Source of the DNA: JBCDIQ01 sp039024295
GTDB taxonomy: Bacteria > Bacteroidota > Bacteroidia > J057
Reading direction: 5' to 3'
Assembly: GCA_039024295.1 (NCBI GenBank)
Contig: JBCDIQ010000273.1
Span: 1-8,232 of the forward strand
Length of the DNA: 8,232 bases
The notes beneath the pieces were generated by a model. It ran no database searches and had not been told where the DNA came from. It saw only the letters and a list, made by a program, of their open reading frames with translations. Below are positions 1 to 6,595 of this stretch, piece after piece. Position 1 is the first letter of the stretch, and the number at the start of each line of letters is the position of its first letter. A program made the translations under genes and the position numbers.

Positions 1-1
1 C

Positions 2-1543
2 CCGCTTGTATTTCGAGAGGTCCTTCCATATATCGTCGCTGGAATCATCATTTTGGCAATAGCACTTGCCTTTTACTTTTTGCTTCGCCCCAAAAAATTA
101 GCAGCAACAGAAGAGCGAAAAGTGGCTAAGAAGGTCATCCCGCCTCATGTTCTCGCGTTGGATAAATTGACCCAACTTGAACAGAAAGATTTACCCAAAC
201 AAGGTGAGTTTAAATCCTATTATTCTGAATTGACGGAAATTCTACGGGAATACCTGGAAGGTAGGTTTAACATTTCCGCATTGGAGTCTACCAGTGATGA
301 AATTTTGAGGGAATACAGAAAACTTCCAGGGAGCCAAAGCTTTACGCAGGACATGGAAAATCTGCTGCTGGAAGCGGACTTAGTTAAATTCGCCAAAATG
401 AAGCCAGTAGCTGAAGAGCTTCCCCGCCAACTGGATTGGGTACGTCGGTTTGTTCAGGAAAATACCCCAAAAGAAGAACCCGCCCCACCAGAGCCTGAAA
501 CACAAGAAAGCTCCTGGATGATCCTGGGGGTATTTGGTGTTCCTCTTGACCAGTTGGAATTTGCTAGCCCCTGGATATTGGGTTTCCTGGTGCTGCCCGC
601 CTTATTCGTGGGATGGCACATCTGGCAAAGAAAAAGGCTGTACCCCAGTTTACGCCTCCCCATTTTGAAAGGAGTAGAAGCTCATACCCGTCCAGTCCGT
701 GGCTTTGTTAAACAATACCTGTTTCTGCTACGCGCCCTGGCGGCAGTCTTCCTGATTGTGGCATTGGCAAGGCCGCAAACCGCCTTTTCAGAGGAAGAAA
801 TCAGCACAGAGGGGATTGACATCATGCTTTCTATGGACCTTTCCGGCTCTATGCGTGCCAGGGACTTTCGGCCGAATCGTCTGGAAGCAGCTAAAAAAAC
901 AGCGTCTGATTTCGTTGATGGACGTGAAACCGACCGGATCGGACTGGTGGTATTTGCTGGGGAAAGCTTCACCCAGTGTCCGCTGACAAGTGACCATCAG
1001 GTAGTCAAAAAACTGCTGAGTGAGCTGAAGTTTGACTTGCTAGAAGACGGGACTGCCATCGGTGCGGGATTGGCCAATTCGGTGCTGAGGCTCCGGGAGA
1101 GTGAAGCAAAAAGCAAGGTGGTGATTTTGTTGACAGACGGTCAGAACACCGTTTCCAGTCCGGTCGATCCTTACACAGCGCTAGACATTGCCAAAGAATA
1201 TCAAGTGCGGGTTTATACCATCGGGGTGGGAACCATCGGCCAAGCCCCCTACCCTTTTCAATCACCTTTTGGCGGATATGTGGAGAAAATGGTCGATGTC
1301 AAGATTGATGAGGATTTGCTCAAGGAGATCGCCAAAGAAACTGGTGGACAGTATTTCCGCGCCACCAATCAAAAAGCCCTGAAGAATATCTATGAGGAGA
1401 TCGATAAGCTGGAAAAATCTCGCGTGAACGTCCAGCAATACACCCGGCGAACAGAAGAGTTTTATCCTTTTCTGCTGCTCGGCGGTATACTTTTCCTTTT
1501 AGAGGTTCTGTTACGTTATTTCGTGGTAAGACATTTTCCCTGA
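2..1543 (+). CDS. batA: BatA-type VWA protein with an N-terminal BatD-tail-like cytoplasmic domain (fusion; 5' partial)
   Basis: The frame is open from the window edge, so the true start lies upstream; the TTG at 53 falls inside a membrane helix and is not a credible start. Numbering residues from that TTG, the order is: end of a membrane helix followed by Arg-Pro-Lys-Lys (about -9 to 15); a helical cytoplasmic domain (33-135) resembling the tail of BatD; a Pro/Glu-rich linker (136-153); then a full BatA with membrane helices near 173-191 and 222-238, a VWA domain, and a final helix near 470-490. The VWA metal site (MIDAS) is intact: D262-L-S264-G-S266, T334 in GTAIG, and D362 in TDG. BatA is the first VWA subunit of the Bat complex, anchored in the inner membrane. 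batB follows after 1 nt. In most Bacteroidota, as I recall, the front part is a separate gene, so the fusion is unusual. The BatA call is firm; the full extent of the fusion is not visible. Confidence 0.9.
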   Translation, partial: PLVFREVLPYIVAGIIILAIALAFYFLLRPKKLAATEERKVAKKVIPPHVLALDKLTQLEQKDLPKQGEFKSYYSELTEILREYLEGRFNISALESTSDEILREYRKLPGSQSFTQDMENLLLEADLVKFAKMKPVAEELPRQLDWVRRFVQENTPKEEPAPPEPETQESSWMILGVFGVPLDQLEFASPWILGFLVLPALFVGWHIWQRKRLYPSLRLPILKGVEAHTRPVRGFVKQYLFLLRALAAVFLIVALARPQTAFSEEEISTEGIDIMLSMDLSGSMRARDFRPNRLEAAKKTASDFVDGRETDRIGLVVFAGESFTQCPLTSDHQVVKKLLSELKFDLLEDGTAIGAGLANSVLRLRESEAKSKVVILLTDGQNTVSSPVDPYTALDIAKEYQVRVYTIGVGTIGQAPYPFQSPFGGYVEKMVDVKIDEDLLKEIAKETGGQYFRATNQKALKNIYEEIDKLEKSRVNVQQYTRRTEEFYPFLLLGGILFLLEVLLRYFVVRHFP

Positions 1544-1544
1544 T

Positions 1545-2588
1545 ATGGAAATGATCAAATTTGCCCGCCCAGAGGCATTGTACTTATTGTTCCTACTGAT
1601 TCCAGTTGCCGTGGGGTATATCTGGTTTATACGGGGTCGTCGAAAAGCCCTCAATGCCATGGGCACCCGGCACCTGGTAACCCAACTGCTGGAACATCCG
1701 CCCAAGCACAAGCATCCTATAAAATTTGTGCTCGTATTGCTTGCCCTGGCTTGCTTTGTAGTTGCATTGGCCAATCCCCAGTTGGGCACCAAATACGAAA
1801 AAGTGAAACGGAGCGGTGTTGACCTGATTGTCGCATTGGACATCTCCCGATCTATGCTGGCGGAAGACGTCCGCCCCAATCGTCTGCGTCGGGCCAAGCT
1901 GTTCATCAACCGATTGATTGAGCAATTGAGCGGAGATAGAATTGGCCTGATTGTATTTGCCGGAAATGCGTATTTGCAGGTTCCGCTTACTTCAGACTAT
2001 GCTGCAGCCAAGACCTTTCTCAAAACAGTTAACACAGAACTTGCTTCTACCCAGGGAACTGCCATCGGAGAAGCCATCCGTATGGCAGACAAGGCATTTG
2101 AGAGCGGAGAAAAAAAGAACCAGGCCCTGCTGATCATTTCTGATGGTGAAAACCACGAAGAAGATGCACGCGAGGCTGCCAAAGAAGTAGCCGAAAAGGG
2201 CCTTCAATTGTACACCCTGGGAATAGGTTCGCCAGATGGTTCCCCAATTCCCATCACACGAGGTGGCAGGACAGAACTCAAACGCACCAATGACGGTAGT
2301 ATCGTCCTGTCAAAGCTGAATGAAGATATGCTCCGTCAAATCGCCCTAGAAGCAGGTGGTGAATATTACCCACTTGCTGGTGGTGATGAAGTTGTCGATC
2401 AAGTCATGGATGCATTAGCAGGATTGGAGCAAAAAGAGTTCGATGAAAAGGTCTTTTCAGATTATGAAGACCAGTTCCAATGGTTCCTTGCACTTGGCTT
2501 GTTCTTCTTCACCCTTGAATTCTTTCTCACTGAGCGCCGAAGCAAATGGTTTACCGATTGGGGAATATTTAAGACGCAGGAGAGTTAA
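1545..2588 (+). CDS. batB: BatB, VWA-domain membrane protein of the Bat operon
   Basis: This 347-residue protein is a paralogue of the BatA part of the preceding gene. Two membrane helices near residues 11-29 and 59-77 precede a VWA domain, and a third helix lies near 311-328. The metal-ion-dependent adhesion site is complete: D99-I-S101-R-S103, T172 in GTAIG, and D200 in SDGE. The motifs DVRPNRL and DRIGLIVFAG are typical of Bat VWA proteins. Length matches the family, at about 330-350 residues. The start follows the batA stop by 1 nt; a second ATG two codons in (1551) is an equally workable start. BatB is expected to sit in the inner membrane with its VWA domain binding partner proteins such as BatA, BatC or BatE. 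It has no fused N-terminal domain, unlike BatA here. BatA against BatB is assigned by order and length. Confidence 0.93.
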   Translation: MEMIKFARPEALYLLFLLIPVAVGYIWFIRGRRKALNAMGTRHLVTQLLEHPPKHKHPIKFVLVLLALACFVVALANPQLGTKYEKVKRSGVDLIVALDISRSMLAEDVRPNRLRRAKLFINRLIEQLSGDRIGLIVFAGNAYLQVPLTSDYAAAKTFLKTVNTELASTQGTAIGEAIRMADKAFESGEKKNQALLIISDGENHEEDAREAAKEVAEKGLQLYTLGIGSPDGSPIPITRGGRTELKRTNDGSIVLSKLNEDMLRQIALEAGGEYYPLAGGDEVVDQVMDALAGLEQKEFDEKVFSDYEDQFQWFLALGLFFFTLEFFLTERRSKWFTDWGIFKTQES

Positions 2589-2591
2589 TAG

Positions 2592-2625
2592 GCTTTTCCG
2601 CTACGCGGGATTTCGCTGCGCTCAA
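2592..2625 (+). repeat. GC-rich intergenic repeat-like element between batB and batC
   Basis: In the 87-nt gap between batB and batC there are two near-copies of a short word, TTTCCGCTACGC (2595-2606) and TTTCGCTGCGCT (2611-2622). The first contains a 4-bp hairpin, CCGC-tac-GCGG (2598-2608). It is followed by a tandem GGTTTTA/GGTTTTA run (2628-2641). The segment is more GC-rich than the AT-rich DNA just downstream and encodes nothing in frame with either neighbour. It resembles short dispersed intergenic elements, but only one copy is visible, so dispersal is inference. The TAGGTTTT at 2626-2633 differs by one base from the Bacteroidota -7 consensus TAnnTTTG, so an internal promoter for batC is possible but weakly supported. 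Confidence 0.4.
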
Positions 2626-2675
2626 TAGGTTTTAGGTTTTAGGTGAAATTATTTACTACCTCACTGGATATAAAT

Positions 2676-3530
2676 ATGAAAGCAGTTAAAGCGGTTTTAA
2701 TGATGCTTTTACCCCTGTCAATGTGGGCGCAAGCATTGCCAGAGGAACAAGAAGCTCCTCCACAGGAGGAATCAATCGACCTTCTGGACCAAATCCTGCC
2801 AAAAGACCGGAGTTATATCCGAAATGGGAATCGGGCCTATGAGGAAGGTCGATTTGCAGAGGCGACCGTTTACTACCAAAAGGCGGCAGCCAAAAATTCC
2901 CGAAACCGCTCTGCTGTGTTCAACCAGGGAGATGCACTTTATGAGCAACGCCAATATGAAGAGGCTGCAAGCAAATTTTCCCAGGCAGCCCTAATGGCAA
3001 CAGAGCCTGAAAATCGGGCAAAAGCCTTCCACAATCTGGGAAATACCCACTTGGCTCATGGAGAGAAATTTGAAAAGGAGAAAACCCCTCAAAAGGCCAT
3101 GGAAGGGTACCAGAAAGCGGTGGAGGCTTACAAGAATGCGCTTCGAATGAACCCGAAGGACATGGACACCAAGTACAACCTGGCCTATGCCCAGGAAAAG
3201 CTGCGCCAACAGCAACAAAATCAGCAAAACCAAGACCAGCAACAGCAGGATCAAGAGAAAAAGGACGACCAAAAGCAGGATCAACAAAACCAGGACCAGA
3301 AGCAAGACCAGCAGCAGAATCAGGATCAGCAACAACAAGATCAACAGAACCAAGACCAGAAGCAGGAACAGCAAAACCAACAGCAACAACAGCGCAAAGC
3401 AGGGGAGATATCCAAAGAGGACATGGAGCGCATCATGCAGCGGATGCAATTTGAAGAACAAAAACTCCGTGAAAAAGTACAAAAGAAACAGCAAGCCGGA
3501 AAAAGGCAACCTGTGGACAAAGATTGGTAA
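2676..3530 (+). CDS. batC: BatC, secreted TPR protein with a Gln/Asn/Asp-rich tail
   Basis: This 284-residue protein starts at ATG 2676, where a clean signal peptide begins (cleavage predicted after WAQA, residue 20). The frame extends back to a GTG at 2643, but that adds a polar stretch before the signal peptide and is unlikely. Tetratricopeptide repeats follow at about 46-79 and 80-113, with a third (114-161) that seems to carry an insertion. Residues 177-239 are almost entirely Gln, Asn, Asp and Lys. A charged helical C-terminus (245-284) ends in KDW, an ending typical of BatC. The TPRs probably bind BatA/BatB VWA domains in the periplasm; this is inferred from the family. An 87-nt gap precedes it, so it may have partly separate expression, and batD follows after 1 nt. 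Confidence 0.92.
   Translation: MKAVKAVLMMLLPLSMWAQALPEEQEAPPQEESIDLLDQILPKDRSYIRNGNRAYEEGRFAEATVYYQKAAAKNSRNRSAVFNQGDALYEQRQYEEAASKFSQAALMATEPENRAKAFHNLGNTHLAHGEKFEKEKTPQKAMEGYQKAVEAYKNALRMNPKDMDTKYNLAYAQEKLRQQQQNQQNQDQQQQDQEKKDDQKQDQQNQDQKQDQQQNQDQQQQDQQNQDQKQEQQNQQQQQRKAGEISKEDMERIMQRMQFEEQKLREKVQKKQQAGKRQPVDKDW
3204..3392 (+). repeat. Low-complexity CAR-rich tract encoding the BatC Gln-rich segment
   Basis: This in-frame tract inside batC is dominated by CAA/CAG, AAC and GAC/GAT codons. The peptide QDQQNQDQKQ occurs twice, at 3276-3305 and 3336-3365, exactly 60 nt apart. The two copies encode identical residues but differ at five third-codon positions. That suggests an old duplication kept for its amino-acid content rather than a recent slippage event. 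It also produces long artefactual open frames on both strands. Confidence 0.8.
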
Positions 3531-3531
3531 C

Positions 3532-5352
3532 ATGAAACAACGATTGCTCATTTTTACCCTTTGCCTGATGTGTGGAGCTTTCTTCACACATGCCCAAGCT
3601 CAAACCTTCAAATCATTTGTCAATAAAAAGGAGGTAAGTACAGGCGAACGGTTTCGGGTATCCTTCAAGCTGGACAATGCTCAAGGCAGGCCTAAGCTTC
3701 CCGCTATTAGCAACTTCCAGGTGGTGAGCGGCCCGAATCAGTCCTCCAGCATGCAGTTCATCAATGGAAATATGAGCCAATCCATCACCTACTCTTACGA
3801 CCTGGTGGCTTCAAAGACCGGGACTTTTACCATTGGTTCAGCTTCTGTGAAAGTGGGAGACAAAACCCTCACGACAGACCCCATCAAAATCAAGGTCGTT
3901 AAAGGGAAGGCTGCCCCTGCACAAGCGAACAACGGTCGAAATGCTCAAGGAGGAAAGGCAAAGGCCAGTGTGAGCCAAGACCTCATGAAGAAAATTCGGG
4001 ATAATTTGTATATCCGGCCCCTTGCCAGTAAACGAACTGTATACCAGGGAGAGCAATTTACCCTCACGTATAAACTTTTTTCTCGCGTAACCCTCGGCAG
4101 CGTTGAACCACCAGAATTGCCAAGTTTCAATGGATTCTGGACCCAGGACATTGACCTGAAACAGACCCAAATGCGCCAGGAAGTGATTGACGGGGTGGCC
4201 TATCAAACAGCTATCCTTAAGCAAACCATCCTGTTTCCCCAAAAATCTGGAAAGCTGACCATTGATCCCATGACCATGAAGGCCCAGGTGCGCGTGGCGA
4301 CCCGTCCTGATCCACGCGATCCTTTTGGGGGCTTTTTCAATCGATACCAGGAAGTTCCCGTTGAATTGACTTCTGGGAAATTTACCATTACAGTTAAGCC
4401 CTTGCCTGAATCTGGCAAACCCGAAGATTTTGCAGGAGCAGTGGGAGATTATGCCCTTGATGTCTCGGCTGATAAAAACAAGACCAATACAGGTGATCCG
4501 GTTACCGTTAGCGTGAAACTCAGCGGAACGGGTAATCTAGAGATTGCAGAACTGCCACAATTGACCTTCCCACCGGATTTTGACATTTTCGATCCGGAAC
4601 TCAAGGAGCGCATCAGCCAGGGAGGCGGAAAAGTTAGCGGATACAAACAAGCTGATTACCTGCTAATTCCTCGTAACCCAGGCACCTACAAATTGCCTGC
4701 CACCAGTTTTTCCTTCTTTAACCCAAAAACTAAGCGGTATAAGACCCTAAATCAGCCCGCTATTGAAATTGTGGCTGAAGGTGAGGCCCAGCAGGAACGG
4801 GTAACCGGTACTAATCTCCGGAAAGAAGAAGTAGAACTGCTCAACAAAGACATTCGCTTTATAAAAACCGAGACCAGCCTGACGGAGAAAGGATACAGCT
4901 TTCTTGGTACTGCTCCCTTTTGGGGACTTTTAGGTTCTCCCATTGCGGCATTTGCGTTCTTGCTGGTCTGGAAAAGGCGCCAGGACCAGGAAGCACAGGA
5001 TGTAGTAGGCACCAAACAAAAGCGAGCTACCAAGGTGGCGAAAAAGCGTCTTACCACGGCCAAGCAGCACCTGGACAGTGGAGATCGCCAGACTTTCTTT
5101 AAAGAGATCAATGACACCACTTGGAGATACCTAAGCGATAAGCTCGCCATTGGACAAAGTGCGCTTTCACGGGATAACGTTCGGGAAAAGCTGGCTGAAA
5201 AATCAGTCAATGAAACCCTAATTCAACGATTGCTGGGGCTAATAGAAACTGCCGAAATGGCCCTGTTTGCCCCTGCCACCGAGGGCGACATGCAGCAAGC
5301 GTATCAAGAAGCCGTATCCTTAATTTCTGACCTGGAAGAAGCCATCAAATGA
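3532..5352 (+). CDS. batD: BatD, large periplasmic Bat protein with one membrane helix and cytoplasmic tail
   Basis: ATG 3532 is chosen because a signal peptide starts there (Lys-Gln-Arg, hydrophobic core, THAQA, cleavage near residue 23) and because it lies 1 nt after the batC stop. The open frame continues upstream to 3187, but only as an out-of-frame reading of batC. The 606-residue product fits the BatD family (oxygen-tolerance protein, PF13584). Residues about 25-125, 150-290 and 300-415 are beta-rich periplasmic segments. Family-like features include YQGEQFTLTYKL near 171-182 and a GAVGDY motif at 302-307. A single membrane helix lies near 462-480, followed by KRR and a helical cytoplasmic tail (481-606). 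The tail resembles the N-terminal domain fused to BatA here. It overlaps batE by ATGA, so translation is probably coupled. BatD likely spans from periplasm to cytoplasm and is probably a scaffold of the complex. Confidence 0.93.
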   Translation: MKQRLLIFTLCLMCGAFFTHAQAQTFKSFVNKKEVSTGERFRVSFKLDNAQGRPKLPAISNFQVVSGPNQSSSMQFINGNMSQSITYSYDLVASKTGTFTIGSASVKVGDKTLTTDPIKIKVVKGKAAPAQANNGRNAQGGKAKASVSQDLMKKIRDNLYIRPLASKRTVYQGEQFTLTYKLFSRVTLGSVEPPELPSFNGFWTQDIDLKQTQMRQEVIDGVAYQTAILKQTILFPQKSGKLTIDPMTMKAQVRVATRPDPRDPFGGFFNRYQEVPVELTSGKFTITVKPLPESGKPEDFAGAVGDYALDVSADKNKTNTGDPVTVSVKLSGTGNLEIAELPQLTFPPDFDIFDPELKERISQGGGKVSGYKQADYLLIPRNPGTYKLPATSFSFFNPKTKRYKTLNQPAIEIVAEGEAQQERVTGTNLRKEEVELLNKDIRFIKTETSLTEKGYSFLGTAPFWGLLGSPIAAFAFLLVWKRRQDQEAQDVVGTKQKRATKVAKKRLTTAKQHLDSGDRQTFFKEINDTTWRYLSDKLAIGQSALSRDNVREKLAEKSVNETLIQRLLGLIETAEMALFAPATEGDMQQAYQEAVSLISDLEEAIK

Positions 5353-6104
5353 AAAAGATCATTCACCTCTTGATGTTCACATTTGCTCTTCTGGCAGCCA
5401 GAGGATCAGACGGCATTTCTGTATTTGAACAGGCCAATACCGCTTATCAAAACCAGCAGTTTGAAGAAGCGATAAAACTGTACGAACAGGTGTTATCATC
5501 CGGCCAGGAGTCTGCTGAGGTGTATTTCAACCTCGCCAATGCACATTACCGCCTCAAAAACACAGGAGAAAGCATCCTAAACTATGAGCGTGCCCTCCAG
5601 CTAGCCCCAGATGATGAGGACATTGCCTTCAACCTGGACCTGGCGCAGTTGCGGGTAGTAGATAAGCTCGAAGCTGCTCCCCGCTTTTTCATAGTGGAAG
5701 CCTGGGAGAATTTCCGTCAAGGCCAATCTTCAAGCGGATGGGCATGGGCAGGGGTCATCCTTTTGTGGATTGCTGCCGGGCTGGGGGCCTTATTTGTGAT
5801 GAGCGGTTCTACCGGACTGAAGCGGGTGGGGTTCTTTGGAGGAATAGCTGCCCTACTCCTGGGATTGGTGAGCCTATTTATTTCTATGGATCAAAGAGAC
5901 CAAGAAATTGACAGTAAAATGGCCATTATCATGCAACCCAATGCCTATGGAAAGAGTACACCCACAGAAAGCGGTACGGATGTATTCATTCTTCATGAGG
6001 GAGCGAAAGTTTGGCTGGAAGAATCACTTGGAGAATGGGTGGAAGTTCGCTTGATTGACGGCAAACGAGCCTGGATGCAAACAACTGTTCTGGAAAAAAT
6101 ATGA
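5349..6104 (+). CDS. batE: BatE, TPR protein with two membrane helices and a C-terminal SH3-like domain
   Basis: The 251-residue product begins with a signal-like segment (KKIIHLLMFTFALLAA, residues 2-17). Two tetratricopeptide repeats follow (about 24-57 and 58-91), with the usual small-residue pattern in VYFNLANAHYR. There are two membrane helices near 132-151 and 159-180, and a bacterial SH3-like beta domain (about 190-251) containing EWVEVRLIDGKRAW. This architecture is that of BatE. The TPRs and SH3 domain probably face the periplasm and contact other Bat subunits; this is inferred from topology. The start overlaps the batD stop as ATGA, and the stop overlaps the next start in the same way, so all three genes are probably coupled in translation. 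Confidence 0.9.
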   Translation: MKKIIHLLMFTFALLAARGSDGISVFEQANTAYQNQQFEEAIKLYEQVLSSGQESAEVYFNLANAHYRLKNTGESILNYERALQLAPDDEDIAFNLDLAQLRVVDKLEAAPRFFIVEAWENFRQGQSSSGWAWAGVILLWIAAGLGALFVMSGSTGLKRVGFFGGIAALLLGLVSLFISMDQRDQEIDSKMAIIMQPNAYGKSTPTESGTDVFILHEGAKVWLEESLGEWVEVRLIDGKRAWMQTTVLEKI

Positions 6105-6532
6105 CGCCTGCAAACCTTCTGGATCGACTGATCATTTTTGATGGGGTGTGTAACCTTTGCAATACCTTTGTGGACTTCACCATCCGTCAGGACCCTAGCC
6201 ACAAACTCAAATTCGCCTCCAACCAATCCCAGGCTGGGCGAGAGATTTTGCAACACTTTGGGGTAATCGAAGGCTCGGAAGAGGCCAATACGGTCTATTT
6301 TCTGGAAAATGGCCAACTCTACGAAAAATCTACCGCTGCCCTGCGCGTGGCTCGCCACCTGCGCTTTCCCTGGAACCTGGGGATCGTTTTCCAGATCTTT
6401 CCTCGATTCCTGAGAGATTCCATTTATGAGTTCATTGCCCGAAACAGGTACAAATGGTTCGGGAAAAAGTCTACCTGCCGGCTACCAGGTCCTGAGGAGC
6501 GTGCGCTTTTTGTGGAAAAGGTAGACCTGTAG
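6101..6532 (+). CDS. DCC-family (DUF393) thiol-disulfide oxidoreductase-like protein
   Basis: This 143-residue protein has the family hallmark near its N-terminus, FDGVCNLCN, giving D14-G15-V-C17-N-L-C20, a CxxC pair in a thioredoxin-like position. It also has the conserved C-terminal block with RYKWFG and C126 in STCRLP. The length is normal for DUF393. There is no signal peptide, so it is probably cytoplasmic or membrane-associated; residues 90-104 are hydrophobic but short. The family is named for putative thiol-disulfide oxidoreductase activity, and substrates are generally unknown. The ATG overlaps the batE stop as ATGA, so it is very likely the last cistron of the bat transcript. Its presence there hints at a redox role alongside Bat, but this is inference, since DCC genes occur in many contexts. 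The identification is firm and the function is not. Confidence 0.9.
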   Translation: MTPANLLDRLIIFDGVCNLCNTFVDFTIRQDPSHKLKFASNQSQAGREILQHFGVIEGSEEANTVYFLENGQLYEKSTAALRVARHLRFPWNLGIVFQIFPRFLRDSIYEFIARNRYKWFGKKSTCRLPGPEERALFVEKVDL

Positions 6533-6565
6533 TACCAAAATCAATTCGAATTTTACGAAATTTGC

Positions 6566-6588
6566 TATCCTTGTACCTCCAAAGGATA
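6566..6588 (+). promoter_or_regulatory. Perfect 7-bp inverted repeat covering the likely ggt ribosome-binding site
   Basis: TATCCTT (6566-6572) and AAGGATA (6582-6588) are exact inverted copies around a 9-nt loop. The right arm contains AAAGGA, a Shine-Dalgarno-like word 9 nt before the ggt ATG at 6596. In a read-through transcript from the bat operon this hairpin would cover the ribosome-binding site. Alternatively, TATCCTTG (6566-6573) is one mismatch from the Bacteroidota -7 consensus TAnnTTTG and could be the ggt promoter, though no clear -33 TTG sits at the right distance. The two readings exclude each other for a given transcript. The repeat could also be a protein-binding operator. Confidence 0.35.
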
Positions 6589-6595
6589 ACAATTC

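Noticed and set aside
53..55. TTG as the start of the BatA protein
   Set aside because: The frame is open upstream to the window edge and the TTG falls within a hydrophobic membrane helix that begins before it.
2643..2675. GTG start for batC giving 11 extra residues
   Set aside because: The extension would precede a complete signal peptide that begins at ATG 2676.
3187..3531. 115-codon N-terminal extension of the batD frame, rich in Lys/Ser/Thr/Asn
   Set aside because: It is batC read in another frame. A clear signal peptide starts at ATG 3532, directly after the batC stop.
3562..3576. Possible lipobox in the BatD signal peptide (LCLMCG)
   Set aside because: The residues before Cys14 do not fit the lipobox pattern and a normal AQA cleavage site follows.
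2991..3587. Minus-strand frame of 198 codons, extremely Leu/Val-rich, looking like a membrane protein
   Set aside because: It is the reverse reading of the CAA/CAG/GAC tract of batC, where CAG and CAA give CTG and TTG. It overlaps well-supported batC and batD and has no family features.
6521..6537. Possible terminator after the DCC gene (GGTA...TACC)
   Set aside because: The stem is only 4 bp with a long loop and no T-run follows, so it is not a credible terminator.
6584..6594. GGATAACAATT, identical to half of the E. coli lac operator
   Set aside because: The other half-site is not present at the right spacing, no LacI-type regulator gene is near, and the word overlaps a better-explained inverted repeat. 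It is probably chance.
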